A stretch of 64,000 bases of DNA, from positions 496,001 to 560,000 of the forward strand of contig NZ_FRCS01000002.1 in assembly GCF_900143005.1 (NCBI RefSeq), given 5' to 3'. The notes beneath the pieces were generated by a model. It was not told where the DNA came from. It saw only the letters and a program-made list of their open reading frames with translations, and did not search any database. Within the stretch, counting starts at the first letter, position 1. Each line of letters begins with the position of its first letter. The position numbers and the translations under genes are program-made. The DNA comes from Cryptosporangium aurantiacum. GTDB taxonomy: Bacteria; Actinomycetota; Actinomycetes; Mycobacteriales; Cryptosporangiaceae. Positions 40,676-50,072 of this stretch are shown here, piece after piece.

Positions 40676-42043
40676 GTGACCGGATCCGAGCAGTTTCCCC
40701 AGTTCCCGCCCGACTTCGTGTGGGGTGTAGCGACCGCCTCCTATCAGATCGAAGGCGCGGTCGACGAGGACGGGCGCGGCCCCTCGATCTGGGACACGTT
40801 CAGCCATCTTCCCGGCAAGACCCACAACGGCGACACCGGTGACGTCGCGGACGACCATTACCACCGGTACGCCGAGGACTTCGACCTGATGGCCGGCCTG
40901 GGCGTCGACTCGTACCGGTTCTCGATCGCGTGGCCGCGGATCCAGCCGACCGGTGACGGCCCCGCCAACCCCGCCGGCCTGGACTTCTACGACCGCCTCG
41001 TCGACACGATGCTGGCGAAGGGCATCACGCCCGCCGCGACCCTGTACCACTGGGACCTCCCGCAGGCGCTGGAGGACAAGGGCGGCTGGATGCAGCGGGA
41101 CATCCCGCAGCGGTTCGCGGAGTACACCGCGATCGTCGCCGAGCGGCTGGGCGACCGCGTCGGCTACTGGATCACGCTGAACGAGCCGTTCGTCGTCACC
41201 GCGTTCGGCTACGCGCTCGGCACCCACGCGCCGGGGCACCGGCTGCTCGCCGGGGCGTTCCCGATCGCGCACCACCAGCTGCTCGGGCACGGGCTCGCGA
41301 TCGACGCGCTTCGTGCCGCGCGTGTGAGCGGCAAGCTCGGCGTCACGAACGCGATGGCGCCGGTGCACCCCGCTACCGACGATCCGGCCGATCACACCGC
41401 CGCCCACATCCTCGACCTGCTGCACAACCGCACGTACGCCGACCCGCTGCTGCTCGGGCGCTACCCGGACGACGTGCCCGCCGTGTACCGCGGCGCCGAC
41501 CTGTCGGTGATCAAGGACGGCGACCTGGACAAGATCTCGACGCCGCTCGACTTCTACGGCCTGAACTTCTACAACCCGCACCGGGTGCGGGCTTCCGGGC
41601 CGGAGAACTTCGGTCACGAGATCGTCGAATACCCCGGCGTCACCACCACCGCGATGGGCTGGCCGGTCGTCCCGGAGGCGTTCACCGAGCTGCTCACCGG
41701 CCTGAACGAGCGCTACGGCGAGAAGCTGCCGCCGGTCTACATCACCGAGAACGGCGCCGCGTACGACGACAAGCCTGACGCGGACGGCCGCGTCCAGGAC
41801 GACGACCGGATCGCCTACCTCGACAGCCACCTGCGCGCGGTCCACGCCGCGATGGCCGCCGGAGTCGACGTCCGCGGGTACTTCTGCTGGTCGTTCCTCG
41901 ACAACTTCGAGTGGGCCGAGGGGTACGCGAAGCGGTTCGGACTCGTCCGCGTCGACTATGAAACGCAGGAACGGACGCCGAAGGCGTCCTACGACTGGTT
42001 CCGGTCGGTCATCGCCCGCACCCGAGACGCCCACGGCGAATAA
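40676..42043 (+). CDS. GH1 beta-glucosidase
   Basis: 455 residues from GTG at 40676 with CGGAGG 8 nt upstream. TIM-barrel family 1: the N-terminal signature FVWGVATASYQIEGA (about 12-26), acid/base glutamate in TLNEPFVVT (about 166-174) and nucleophile in YITENGAAY (about 354-362). The C-terminal FSFLDNFEWAEGY-type motif (SFLDNFEWAEGYAKRFGL) is present. No signal peptide, so it acts on imported cellobiose or aryl beta-glucosides. An in-frame ATG-like start further upstream (40625) lacks a ribosome site. It lies downstream of the rhamnoside operon and could take part in using rhamnosyl-glucosides such as rutinose-type compounds (inference). Confidence 0.94.
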   Translation: MTGSEQFPQFPPDFVWGVATASYQIEGAVDEDGRGPSIWDTFSHLPGKTHNGDTGDVADDHYHRYAEDFDLMAGLGVDSYRFSIAWPRIQPTGDGPANPAGLDFYDRLVDTMLAKGITPAATLYHWDLPQALEDKGGWMQRDIPQRFAEYTAIVAERLGDRVGYWITLNEPFVVTAFGYALGTHAPGHRLLAGAFPIAHHQLLGHGLAIDALRAARVSGKLGVTNAMAPVHPATDDPADHTAAHILDLLHNRTYADPLLLGRYPDDVPAVYRGADLSVIKDGDLDKISTPLDFYGLNFYNPHRVRASGPENFGHEIVEYPGVTTTAMGWPVVPEAFTELLTGLNERYGEKLPPVYITENGAAYDDKPDADGRVQDDDRIAYLDSHLRAVHAAMAAGVDVRGYFCWSFLDNFEWAEGYAKRFGLVRVDYETQERTPKASYDWFRSVIARTRDAHGE

Positions 42044-42062
42044 CTTCTACGCCGTCCCACGT

Positions 42063-42092
42063 ACCACCGCAGGCAGGGAGGTCGGCGGTGGT
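42063..42092. terminator. Hairpin between convergent beta-glucosidase and AAA genes
   Basis: Perfect 8-nt arms ACCACCGC and GCGGTGGT with a 14-nt loop, 20 nt after the beta-glucosidase stop and 30 nt from the stop of the opposite gene. Weak, with no T-tract. Confidence 0.4.
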
Positions 42093-42121
42093 TCCCGACG
42101 AGCGCGCATCGTGCGCCTCGG

Positions 42122-43405
42122 TCAGGGCTTCCGCCGGTGGGTGCGCAGGTAGAGGTGTAGGTCCTCGTAGCTGCCCTCGGACGGCCCAGCGGCAGCCCGT
42201 GCCAGATCGAGCCAGGTCCCCACGCTGGGCCGCACCCGCCGCACCGCCGCCTGCACGTCCGACTCCTCGATCGGCCGCGCGTGGCCACGCCGCAGCGACT
42301 GCGACAGCGCCGTGTCGGCCGCGGTGTCCACGACCCGGCGCAGGTCAGCGGCCGAGTAGCCGGCGGTGGCCTCCGCGATGGCCCCCAGGTCGAAGTCGGC
42401 GACGAGCAGGTCCCGCAGCTGGTAGCGCAGGATCGCGCGGCGGGCATCGGCGTCCGGTGGCGCGATCAGCACCATCCGGTCGAGGCGACCCGCCCGCCGG
42501 AGCGCCGGGTCGAGGTCCCACGGCCGGGTCGTCGAGGCCAGCACGAAGACACCGTGGTCGGAACGGGCCAGCGAGTCGAGCTCGAACAGCAGCTGGTTGA
42601 CGACCGCGCGCAGCGTGCTGGGATTCTGCAGCCGCGAGCGCTTCGGCCCGATCGCGTCCACGTCGTCGAGGAACAGCACGCACGGCGCGCTACGGCGGGC
42701 GGTCGCGAAGACCGCGCGTAACCGCCGCTCGGCAGCCGGATTCGAGGCCAGGATCTCGGCGGTGGACGCGGGCCGGTCGAGCACGTCCGACCGTCCGACC
42801 CGGTAGAAGTTCGCCCGCAGCTCACCGGCGATCGCGCGCGCCACGAACGCTTTTCCGCAGCCGGGCGGCCCGTACAGCAGCATGCCCCCGGTGGTGCGCT
42901 TGCCGAACGCCCTGGCGAGCGCGGGGTTACGGATCGGCGCGATCCCCCGCTCGATCCGTTCCTTGGCGTCCGAAGCCCCGACGACGTCCGCCAACGTCAG
43001 ATCCGTGAACACCACACCGTCCACGTCACCGACGCCGACCGGGTCGGGTAACCCGTCGCGGACCGGGCCGATCTCCGGCAGGTCTTGGACCTGGGCTTCG
43101 GCGGCGTCCCAGTCGAACCCCGAGCGACCCACCATCGCCGGGTCGGCGCTCGGCCGGTCCGCGGCCACCCGGCTGCCCGGACGGGCGATGCCGAGCTCGG
43201 CGGAGGCGCGGCGCAACAGCGCGATCGCTTCCTCGTTCGCGGGGTCCGAGCGCAGCACGGTCGAACAGTGCTCCAGCGCCTCGGCGGCGCGGCCTCGGTC
43301 GAGCAGGAGGCCGGCGACGTGCAAGCGCAGCGGGATGTCGCCCGCGGCGGCGGCGACCGCAGCCAGCAGGCTGGCCAGGAGCGGATCCTCCTCTGCCGGT
43401 CGCAT
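42122..43405 (-). CDS. AAA+ ATPase with N-terminal TPR-like region
   Basis: 427 residues from ATG (MRPAEEDPLLASLL). Residues about 8-75 form TPR-like helices (VAGLLLDRGRAAEALEHCSTV), then a linker, then a classic AAA domain of the FtsH/VPS4 type (about 135-390) with the second region of homology (STTRPWDLDPALRRAGRLDR). Walker A is GPPGCGKAF: alanine replaces the usual Thr/Ser after the lysine. Walker B is LFLDDVDA, with Asp for the common Glu. Both changes could slow or prevent hydrolysis. No membrane segment or protease domain. Similar TPR-AAA proteins occur across actinobacteria without a known role. Confidence 0.85.
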   Translation of the reverse strand: MRPAEEDPLLASLLAAVAAAAGDIPLRLHVAGLLLDRGRAAEALEHCSTVLRSDPANEEAIALLRRASAELGIARPGSRVAADRPSADPAMVGRSGFDWDAAEAQVQDLPEIGPVRDGLPDPVGVGDVDGVVFTDLTLADVVGASDAKERIERGIAPIRNPALARAFGKRTTGGMLLYGPPGCGKAFVARAIAGELRANFYRVGRSDVLDRPASTAEILASNPAAERRLRAVFATARRSAPCVLFLDDVDAIGPKRSRLQNPSTLRAVVNQLLFELDSLARSDHGVFVLASTTRPWDLDPALRRAGRLDRMVLIAPPDADARRAILRYQLRDLLVADFDLGAIAEATAGYSAADLRRVVDTAADTALSQSLRRGHARPIEESDVQAAVRRVRPSVGTWLDLARAAAGPSEGSYEDLHLYLRTHRRKP

Positions 43406-43613
43406 GGCGGTCAGCGTATCGATCCCGGTTAAGCGCCGCCTCAGTACGGCACTCACCTCACACCGAATCAAGCCGAAGAGTTGATACCGCCCGACCCATC
43501 AAAAAGGCGAAAACGGCGCTGGAGCTCGCCGAGGGCGGCGCTCGCAGTCGAGCGCGAGGCCACGTCGACCTCGCTGTGGTCTCAAGGCCCGCGCTCGCCT
43601 GCGAGCGTCGTTC

Positions 43614-44216
43614 TCAGCGGGCCGCAATCAAGGCAACGGCCGTGGCGGCTAGGCCTTCACCGCGGCCGGTGAAACCCAGGCCGTCGGTGGTCGTCGCGGA
43701 GATCGAGACCGGGGCGCCGACCGCCGCCCCGAGCACCTGCTCCGCCTCCGCTCGACGCGCACCGATTCGCGGCGCCACCCCGATCAGCTGGACGGAGACG
43801 TTCCCGATCACGTTCCCGGCCGCCCGCACTCGGCGCGCGGTCTCGGTGAGCAGCGCGATGCCCGACGCACCGGCCCACTCCGGCCGATCGGTGCCGTAGT
43901 TGCTCCCGAGGTCACCCAGCCCCGCGGCGGACAGCAGCGCGTCGCACGCGGCGTGCGCTGCGACGTCACCGTCCGAGTGACCGGCGAGCCCCGGCTGACC
44001 GGGCCACTCCAGCCCCGCGACCCAGCACTCCCGGCCGTGGTCGTAGGCGTGCACATCGGTGCCGATCCCCACCCGCGGCAACTGCGGGGACGCCCCACCG
44101 ACCGGCTGCGGAGCACCGGCAGGCGCGGGGCTGATCGGCGCCGGCATCTGAGAGCCGAGCTCCACCATGTCGGGGATCTCGACGATCTCCGACGTGGGCT
44201 CGGGTGTTGTCGTCAC
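43614..44216 (-). CDS. ispF: 2-C-methyl-D-erythritol 2,4-cyclodiphosphate synthase
   Basis: 200 residues from GTG overlapping the ispD stop (GTGA). The enzyme core begins near residue 47 ([13 protein letters not shown], metal ligands D54 and H56), with [18 protein letters not shown] (77-94) and [17 protein letters not shown] near the end. It cyclises CDP-ME-2-phosphate to MEcPP in the MEP isoprenoid pathway as a trimer. The 46-residue N-terminal extension (acidic, then Pro/Ala/Gly-rich) is not part of the usual about 158-residue enzyme; a later start at an internal ATG (M17 or M24) is possible. Confidence 0.93.
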   Translation of the reverse strand: MTTTPEPTSEIVEIPDMVELGSQMPAPISPAPAGAPQPVGGASPQLPRVGIGTDVHAYDHGRECWVAGLEWPGQPGLAGHSDGDVAAHAACDALLSAAGLGDLGSNYGTDRPEWAGASGIALLTETARRVRAAGNVIGNVSVQLIGVAPRIGARRAEAEQVLGAAVGAPVSISATTTDGLGFTGRGEGLAATAVALIAAR

Positions 44217-44977
44217 GTCCGCGAGCCTGCCATGCCACTCGACGGGTCCTGCACGCCGCTCTCCTCCGCGAGCACCGCGTGCGCGACGACCAGGTCGAAC
44301 GGGCGGGTGACCTTCAGCGCGGACGGATGCCCCGGCACCGTGTGCACGGGCAACCCCAGCCGCTCGACCAGCCCGGCGTCATCGGTGAGGGCGTCGGGGC
44401 ACGCGGCGTGTGCCTCGGTGAGTACCGCGCGGGCGAATCCCTGCGGGGTCTGGACCAGCCGGAGCAGCTCCCGGTCGATTGTGGAGGACCCGGCACCGTC
44501 GGCGCCGACCTGGCGCACGGTGTCGACCACCGGCAGCACCGGTACCACCGCCGGATGCCCGGCCCGGACCGCAGCGGCGACCTCGTCGGCGAGCCCGGGC
44601 GGTGCCAGCGCTCGCGCGGCGTCGTGCACGAGGACGACGTCGCAGTGGGTTGGCGCGGCGGCCAGCGCTGCCGCCACCGAGGCCTGCCGGGTGCCGCCGC
44701 CCTCGACGACCACCAACTCCGCGGTCAGGACGACCGGCGCGAGCAGCTCGCGAACCGTGTCGGCGGCGCCGGGCGGCGCCGCGACGACGACGGCCGCGAC
44801 GCTCCGGGCGGCCGCTAGGCGCCGGACCGCGTGCACCACCAGCGGTTCTCCGCCGAGGTGACGAAGGGACTTCGGCGCCCCGGGACCAAGACGCTCGCCC
44901 CGGCCTGCGGCCGGGACGAGCGCAACTGCGTAGTGAGTGTCCGCAGCCTGTCTGTCCTGACCAGACTTAGGAAGCAA
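44213..44977 (-). CDS. ispD: 2-C-methyl-D-erythritol 4-phosphate cytidylyltransferase
   Basis: About 254 residues from a proposed TTG at 44977. The nucleotide loop [20 protein letters not shown] (about 18-37), the VHDAAR motif and TPQGF are IspD hallmarks. It couples MEP with CTP. No ATG or GTG lies in frame between the carD stop and the conserved [10 protein letters not shown], so the start must be this TTG inside the last codons of carD (AAGG is close upstream) or an unusual codon. The start is therefore uncertain although the gene is clear. It lies between carD and ispF as in Mycobacterium. Confidence 0.9.
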   Translation of the reverse strand: MLPKSGQDRQAADTHYAVALVPAAGRGERLGPGAPKSLRHLGGEPLVVHAVRRLAAARSVAAVVVAAPPGAADTVRELLAPVVLTAELVVVEGGGTRQASVAAALAAAPTHCDVVLVHDAARALAPPGLADEVAAAVRAGHPAVVPVLPVVDTVRQVGADGAGSSTIDRELLRLVQTPQGFARAVLTEAHAACPDALTDDAGLVERLGLPVHTVPGHPSALKVTRPFDLVVAHAVLAEESGVQDPSSGMAGSRT

Positions 44978-45449
44978 GAACCTTGTCGAGCAGCTGCTCG
45001 GCGTCGTCCTTACCGGTTCCCTCGGCGAGGGCGAGTTCGCCGACGAGAATGTCGCGGGCCTTGGCGAGCATGCGCTTCTCACCAGCGGAGAGGCCACGCT
45101 CCTTGTCGCGCCGCCAGAGGTCACGCACGACCTCGGCAACCTTGTTCACGTCGCCGGAGGCGAGCTTCTCGAGGTTCGCCTTGTAGCGACGGGACCAGTT
45201 CGTCGGTTCCTCGGTGTGGGGAGCCCGGAGAACCTGGAAGACTCGGTCCAGACCCTCCTCGCCCACCACCTCGCGGACGCCGACGATTTCTGCGTTCTCC
45301 GCAGGGACGCGCACAGTGAGGTCACCCTGGGCGACCTTCAGGACGAGATACTGCTTTTCGACACCCTTGATCGTTCGGGTTTCGATGGCCTCGATGAGAG
45401 CGGCCCCGTGGTGGGGGTACACAACGGTCTCGCCGACGGTGAAAGTCAT
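44967..45449 (-). CDS. carD: CarD-family RNA polymerase-binding transcription regulator
   Basis: 160 residues, the length of mycobacterial CarD. The N-terminal Tudor-like RNA polymerase-interacting domain is [20 protein letters not shown] and on (1-55), and the C-terminal helical DNA-binding domain (about 60-160) includes [17 protein letters not shown] with the conserved Trp that wedges into the promoter bubble. It stabilises open complexes, especially at rRNA promoters. ATG follows AAAGGGG. It heads carD-ispD-ispF. Confidence 0.96.
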   Translation of the reverse strand: MTFTVGETVVYPHHGAALIEAIETRTIKGVEKQYLVLKVAQGDLTVRVPAENAEIVGVREVVGEEGLDRVFQVLRAPHTEEPTNWSRRYKANLEKLASGDVNKVAEVVRDLWRRDKERGLSAGEKRMLAKARDILVGELALAEGTGKDDAEQLLDKVLAS

Positions 45450-45903
45450 GAGTCGGAAACCCCTTTCGCTGTGTCAAGGATAACACGGCGTCACCGCGAT
45501 CGGGCATGGTCCAGGCCACTGAAACCGCAGGTCAGGGGACGTGACAAAACTCTTGGAAGCTTGACACGCTCACCCGGCCCCTGATCGGCGTGCTGGTCAT
45601 CGCCGGTGGCCGGGCTCCGCACAAAGGACGGTACCGGGTTCCGCCAGGTCCAGCATGTGAGATCAGCCGCATGCTCGTCAGCTGACCCGAAATCCCTGTT
45701 CGCGGATGGTCGACGCGGGCGCGGCAGCGTCCGAACTACGGATTCCGTAGGTGGTTCCCGGGGAGCCCTCCGAACCGACCGACGCACCGGCGACGCACCC
45801 GCGCGCGACCCCCGATCCGAGGGTTTTCCACACCGTTTTGGGAGTGAGGTGGCGCACCGTCGAGGAGTCGGTCACAGTAGGGGAGAGCGTGGTGGAGGCG
45901 CCG
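45450..45903. promoter_or_regulatory. Divergent region upstream of carD
   Basis: 454 nt with no gene I can support. TTGACA hexamers occur on the minus strand near the carD start (reading 45478 down to 45473) and on the plus strand at about 45561-45566; the second could be the -35 of a promoter for the 45904 gene. An open frame on the plus strand begins at 45751, but the well-placed GGAGG before 45904 favours the later start. Confidence 0.4.
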
Positions 45904-46638
45904 ATGAGCCGCCGACCTGACAGTGACGAACCGGCCAGCGACGAGCCTGGCCACGACGGGGAAATCCGCGGCCTGCCGCCCGACTGGGGGACGATCGTGG
46001 TCCCCGACGACCTGCGCGAGCTGGCCGACGAGATCGCGTTGGTTCAGGCCGAACTGGCCGGTCAAGACCCTCGGAGACGACGACGCTGGACGCGTCCCGG
46101 CCTGTCCGGGCCGCTGTGCGCGCTGATCCTCTTCCTGGTTGCCGCGATCGGCAGCCTGATGGTGATCGTGTTGCCCAAACCGAACCGCCCTCCCCGGCGA
46201 GAGCCGCTCGCCAGCCCGAGCGTCGCCGTCGGCGTGGCAGGCGGGTTGGTGCCCGCCCTCTCGCTGATCGGACGGAGCGGGCAGGGCTCCTCGCTCCGCG
46301 AGTTCCGGCCGGCCGTGCTGCTGGTCTCGCCCGCGAGCTGCACCAGCTGCGCGACGGTACGGAATCAGATGGTGAAGGCAACCGAGGAGAGCCAGCTCAC
46401 CGTCGTCTGGATCACGGAGAGTAAGGAGCCGGTTACGCAGGATCCAGGTGTGCCCGCGACCCGGCTGGTGTCCCTCGCCGATCCGACCGGTACGGCGAGA
46501 GCCGCGATCGCCGGCGTCTCGGCCACCGGTCCGACCGCCGTGCTGGTACGTACCGACGGACGGATCCGCCGGATCGTGCCGAACGTCACCGACCCGCTCC
46601 AGCTCAGACCCGAGCTCGCCGCGCTGACGATCCGCTGA
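45904..46638 (+). CDS. Membrane-anchored thioredoxin-like protein with CTSC motif
   Basis: 244 residues from ATG at 45904 (MSRRPDSDEPASDEPG), with GGAGG 5 nt upstream. An acidic cytoplasmic N-terminus of about 55 residues is followed by a basic stop-transfer (RRRRRW), one membrane helix (about 68-91) and an extracytoplasmic domain of about 150 residues. The strand-turn LLVSPASCTSCATVRNQM (139-156) is a thioredoxin-fold CxxC (C146, C149), and ATGPTAVLVRTDGRIRRIV matches the cis-Pro/beta hairpin half of the fold. Probably a disulfide reductase or cytochrome-maturation-type protein; the partner is unknown. The UbiA gene follows 4 nt after. Confidence 0.75.
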   Translation: MSRRPDSDEPASDEPGHDGEIRGLPPDWGTIVVPDDLRELADEIALVQAELAGQDPRRRRRWTRPGLSGPLCALILFLVAAIGSLMVIVLPKPNRPPRREPLASPSVAVGVAGGLVPALSLIGRSGQGSSLREFRPAVLLVSPASCTSCATVRNQMVKATEESQLTVVWITESKEPVTQDPGVPATRLVSLADPTGTARAAIAGVSATGPTAVLVRTDGRIRRIVPNVTDPLQLRPELAALTIR

Positions 46639-46642
46639 CCCG

Positions 46643-47497
46643 TTGACGATCTCGACGCCCGCCCGCCGCGCTTCCGTCCGGTGGATCCGCACCGGTTGGG
46701 CGCTGGTCCGGGCGTGTCACCCGGAACCGGCGCTCGCGGTGACCGTCGGCGTCACCGCGCTGGCCGCAACCGTCGGCCGGTCCGCGGCCGGCCTGGTTGC
46801 GGTCGCCGCGGCCGTCCTCGCCGGCCAGCTGGCGACCGGCTGGAGCAACGACTGGCTGGACGCCGACCGCGATGCCGCGGTCGGCCGTACCGACAAGCCG
46901 GTGGCCACCGGCGAGGTGTCCCGGCGGCTGGTCGGGGCGGCTGCGCTGGTCGCCGGAGCGGCGTGCGTCCCGCTCTCGCTGCTCTCCGGCTGGCGGGCCG
47001 GGCTGCTGCACCTCGCGGCGGTCGGCTGCGCGCTGGCCTACAACGCTCGTTTGAAGTCGACGCCGTTCTCCCCCGTCCCGTACGCGCTGGCGTTCGGGGC
47101 GGCGCCGGCGTTCGTCACGCTCCCGCTCCCCGGGGCGCCGTGGCCACCGGCGTGGTTGACGCTGGCCGGTGCGGCGCTCGGCGCGGGCGCGCACTTCGCG
47201 AACGTCGTCGGTGACCTGGAGGAGGACGCGGCGACCGGAATCCGGGGGCTGCCGCACCGGCTCGGCCGACGTGCGAGCGAGGCGATCGCCGCCGGGCTGA
47301 TGGCGCTGGTGGCGATCGTGCTGACGCTCGGCCCGCCGGGGCCGCCGGAGCCGGTCGCGTGGGGCATCCTGGCCACGACCGCGGTCGCGCTGACGCTGGG
47401 GGCCGTCCTCGGACGCCGTCCGGGCTCGCGGGCGCTGTTCCGCGCGGTGCTCGTCGCCGCGGTCTGCGACGTCGCCCTGTTGCTCCTCAGCAGCTGA
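46643..47497 (+). CDS. UbiA-family prenyltransferase
   Basis: 284 residues, eight or nine membrane helices. The two Asp-rich prenyl diphosphate motifs are NDWLDADRD (69-77) and VVGDLEEDAATG (188-199). Members attach isoprenyl chains to aromatic or other acceptors (menaquinone, decaprenyl-phosphoribose, geranylgeranyl lipids). The proposed start is TTG at 46643, 4 nt after the upstream stop; there is no in-frame ATG or GTG before the first membrane helix, so the start is uncertain. Small size and the missing neighbours of menaquinone or DPPR synthesis leave the substrate open. Confidence 0.88.
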   Translation: MTISTPARRASVRWIRTGWALVRACHPEPALAVTVGVTALAATVGRSAAGLVAVAAAVLAGQLATGWSNDWLDADRDAAVGRTDKPVATGEVSRRLVGAAALVAGAACVPLSLLSGWRAGLLHLAAVGCALAYNARLKSTPFSPVPYALAFGAAPAFVTLPLPGAPWPPAWLTLAGAALGAGAHFANVVGDLEEDAATGIRGLPHRLGRRASEAIAAGLMALVAIVLTLGPPGPPEPVAWGILATTAVALTLGAVLGRRPGSRALFRAVLVAAVCDVALLLLSS

Positions 47498-47675
47498 GAC
47501 CGAGATCGGCGCTGTTCAGGGCGCGTCCGGCGTGGCACGCCGACCCGATGCGCGGGCCCGCGACGGCCAGACACTACGCTATAGCCGGTCTACACATCGT
47601 AGATACCCGAGGTGTATACGCACAGTCGGCGCCGACCGCCCGCCTGTGTCAGTAGAGGCCAGAGAGGAAGCCGCC

Positions 47676-48509
47676 GTGAGGGGATCTGCCGCTCGACCGC
47701 TAGGTCAGCCGAAGCGGCGTGGCCGCCGGGCCGCGACCCTGATCACGCTAGGCCTCGTCGGCGCCTTCGCGCTGACCGGGTGCAGTGCCGGCCAGGTCGC
47801 CGAGACCGCGCTCAAGGTCCCGTCGATCCCCGGCGTCGACGCGCATGCCGGCGACATCGCCATCCGCAACGCGCTCGTCGCGTTCCCGTCGCAGGGCTAC
47901 GACTGGGCGGCAGGCAGCGACGTCCCGCTGTCGCTGCGCCTGATCAACAACGGCGAGACCGCCGACCGGCTGGTCTCCGCCAGCAGCGACCTGGCGAGCT
48001 CGGTGGAGCTCCAGGTCGTCCCCGAGGGCGCCCAGGCCACCGAGGCGCCGCACTCCCCGAGCGCCCCGGTCTCCGAGACCGTGTCGCCGTCCGCAGGCGG
48101 CACCCCGAGCCCCGGCGAGGAAACGCCGTCCGGCGCGGTCGTCACCGGGACGCCGTCGCCGACGCTCAGCGGCGGGGTGCCCAGCCCCGCGCCGTCCCGT
48201 GGGACCGCCCCGGCCGTGGAGTCGCCGATCCCGACCGCGAGTCCGGGCCCGACGCTGCCGCTCGAGCTGCCCGCCCAGCGGCTGGTCGCGCTCGAGGCCG
48301 GCGGGCCGCAGCTGGTGCTGACCTCGATCAAGGAGGAGCTCGACGCGGCCGCGGTCGTCACCGTGACGCTGAACTTCGAGCGGGCGGGCACCATCGTGCT
48401 GCAGTTGCCGTTCGCCCCGCCCGCGTCGCCGCTGCCGCGCGAGTCGGTCACCCATGCCGGTGACGAGGGTGAGCACGGCGCTCCCGCGGACGCGGAGCAC
48501 GCCGAGTAG
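47676..48509 (+). CDS. LpqE-like lipoprotein with PCu(A)C-type domain and Pro/Ser-rich linker
   Basis: 277 residues from GTG with GAGAGGAAG upstream. Twin-basic signal and lipobox LTGC (C36). The folded part (about 55-115, GDIAIRNALVAFP and PLSLRLINNGETADRLVSAS) resembles the copper chaperone PCu(A)C/LpqE beta fold. A long Pro/Ser/Thr/Gly linker with repeated SPSP-like text (about 125-205) splits it from a C-terminal strand set (about 210-260). It occupies the position of mycobacterial lpqE next to radA. A copper role is not certain because no clear Met/His cluster is visible. Confidence 0.85.
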   Translation: MRGSAARPLGQPKRRGRRAATLITLGLVGAFALTGCSAGQVAETALKVPSIPGVDAHAGDIAIRNALVAFPSQGYDWAAGSDVPLSLRLINNGETADRLVSASSDLASSVELQVVPEGAQATEAPHSPSAPVSETVSPSAGGTPSPGEETPSGAVVTGTPSPTLSGGVPSPAPSRGTAPAVESPIPTASPGPTLPLELPAQRLVALEAGGPQLVLTSIKEELDAAAVVTVTLNFERAGTIVLQLPFAPPASPLPRESVTHAGDEGEHGAPADAEHAE

Positions 48510-48529
48510 GCGTCTCCCCCACGCTCGAC

Positions 48530-48568
48530 GACGGGGCGGTCGGACCTCCACGGTCCGGCCGCCCCGTC
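48530..48568 (+). terminator. Terminator after the LpqE-like gene
   Basis: Outer arms GACGGGGCGG and CCGCCCCGTC with an inner CGGACC/GGTCCG stem, then TCTCTG; 20 nt after the stop codon. Confidence 0.75.
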
Positions 48569-48617
48569 TCTGCTGGGGAAACGTGGTTTGTCACACCTGC
48601 AACGTAGGGTTCCGCGC

Positions 48618-50072
48618 ATGCCACCCCGCGCAGCCGCGAAGGCCACCCGTGAGCGCCCCGCCTACCGCTGCACCGAGTGCGGGCTCACCGTTGCGAAGTG
48701 GGTCGGCCGCTGCCCCGAATGCCAGGCCTGGGGCACGATCGACGAGGTCGGGGCGGGTCCGGTCGCGCTGCAGCAGGTGGGTCCCGGCCCAGTCACCGCG
48801 CCTGCCCGCCCGATCGGCGACATCGACGTGCGGGCGGCCAAGGCCCGGCCGACCGGCGTCGACGAGCTCGACCGGGTGCTCGGCGGTGGCCTGGTGCCCG
48901 GCGCCGTGCTGCTGCTGGCCGGTGAGCCCGGCGTCGGCAAGTCCACGCTGCTGCTCGAGGTCGCCCACCGCTACGCCGCCGGCGGCGCGGCACCGGCGCT
49001 GGTGGTCACCGGTGAGGAGTCCGCGGCCCAGGTCCGGCTGCGTGCCGACCGCACCGACCGTCTCCACCCGTCGCTCTACCTCGCCGCCGAGACCGACCTG
49101 TCCGCGGTGCTGGGGCACGTCGAAGCGGTCTCTCCCGGCCTGCTGGTCGTCGACTCGGTGCAGACGATCTCCTCGCCAGCGCTCGACAGCTCGCCCGGCA
49201 GCGTCACCCAGGTGCGCGCGGTTACCGCGGCGCTGATCGCGTCGGCGAAGGCACGCAACATGGCGACGATCCTGGTCGGCCACGTCACCAAGGACGGCAA
49301 CGTGGCCGGCCCGCGAGTGCTCGAGCACCTGGTCGACGTCGTCCTGCACTTCGAGGGCGAGCGGCACTCGACGCTGCGGCTCGTCCGCGCGGTGAAGAAC
49401 CGGTACGGCCCGTCCGACGAGGTCGGTTGCTTCGAGATGCACGACCGGGGCATCCGTGGCCTCGCCGACCCGTCCGGCCTGTTCCTCACCCGGCACACCG
49501 AGGCGGTGCCGGGCACCTGCGTCTCGGTGCTCCTGGAGGGCGTCCGCCCGCTGCTGGCCGAGGTTCAGGCGCTGGTGGCGCCGACCCACCTCCCGACGCC
49601 GCGGCGGGCGGTCAGCGGGCTCGATTCGGCACGGGTGGCGATGGTGCTCGCGGTCACCGAGCGGCGCGGCAACGTGCGGCTGAAGGAGCAGGACGTCTAC
49701 ACCGCGACCGTCGGCGGCGCGAAGGTCACCGAGCCCGCCGGTGACCTCGCGGTCGCGTTGGCCGTGGCATCCGCGGCCAAGGACAAGGCTCTGCCACCCG
49801 ATCTGGTCGCGATCGGCGAACTCGGGTTGTCCGGTGACGTCCGCCGGGTGGGGGCAGTAGAACGCCGGCTGGCCGAGGCCGCGCGCCTGGGGTTTCGGCA
49901 GGCCCTGGTGCCGACCGGGTCGATCGAGCGCACTCCGCCCAACATCAAGGTCACCGAGGTCGACGATTTGCGGGCCGCCTTGGGGCACGTGTTCCGGGAT
50001 AAGGTACGTAGCCTGTCCGGGGTAGGGACGACGCCGTCCGGGGAAGACTCCCCGACAGGTCGACGGCGGTGA
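48618..50072 (+). CDS. radA: DNA repair protein RadA
   Basis: 484 residues from ATG at 48618. The N-terminal C4 zinc finger (C18, C21, C32, C35: RCTECG and RCPECQAW), RecA-like ATPase with Walker A AGEPGVGKST (101-110), the RadA-specific KNRYG motif (about 259-263) and a Lon-protease-like C-terminal domain (about 330-460) are all present. It drives branch migration in recombination repair. disA follows, as in mycobacteria and Bacillus, where RadA restrains DisA. An open frame extends 30 nt upstream with no ribosome site. Confidence 0.95.
   Translation: MPPRAAAKATRERPAYRCTECGLTVAKWVGRCPECQAWGTIDEVGAGPVALQQVGPGPVTAPARPIGDIDVRAAKARPTGVDELDRVLGGGLVPGAVLLLAGEPGVGKSTLLLEVAHRYAAGGAAPALVVTGEESAAQVRLRADRTDRLHPSLYLAAETDLSAVLGHVEAVSPGLLVVDSVQTISSPALDSSPGSVTQVRAVTAALIASAKARNMATILVGHVTKDGNVAGPRVLEHLVDVVLHFEGERHSTLRLVRAVKNRYGPSDEVGCFEMHDRGIRGLADPSGLFLTRHTEAVPGTCVSVLLEGVRPLLAEVQALVAPTHLPTPRRAVSGLDSARVAMVLAVTERRGNVRLKEQDVYTATVGGAKVTEPAGDLAVALAVASAAKDKALPPDLVAIGELGLSGDVRRVGAVERRLAEAARLGFRQALVPTGSIERTPPNIKVTEVDDLRAALGHVFRDKVRSLSGVGTTPSGEDSPTGRRR

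Noticed and set aside
45751-45903. Longer N-terminus for the CTSC thioredoxin-like protein
   Set aside because: The extra 51 residues have no features, and GGAGG is well placed before the ATG at 45904.
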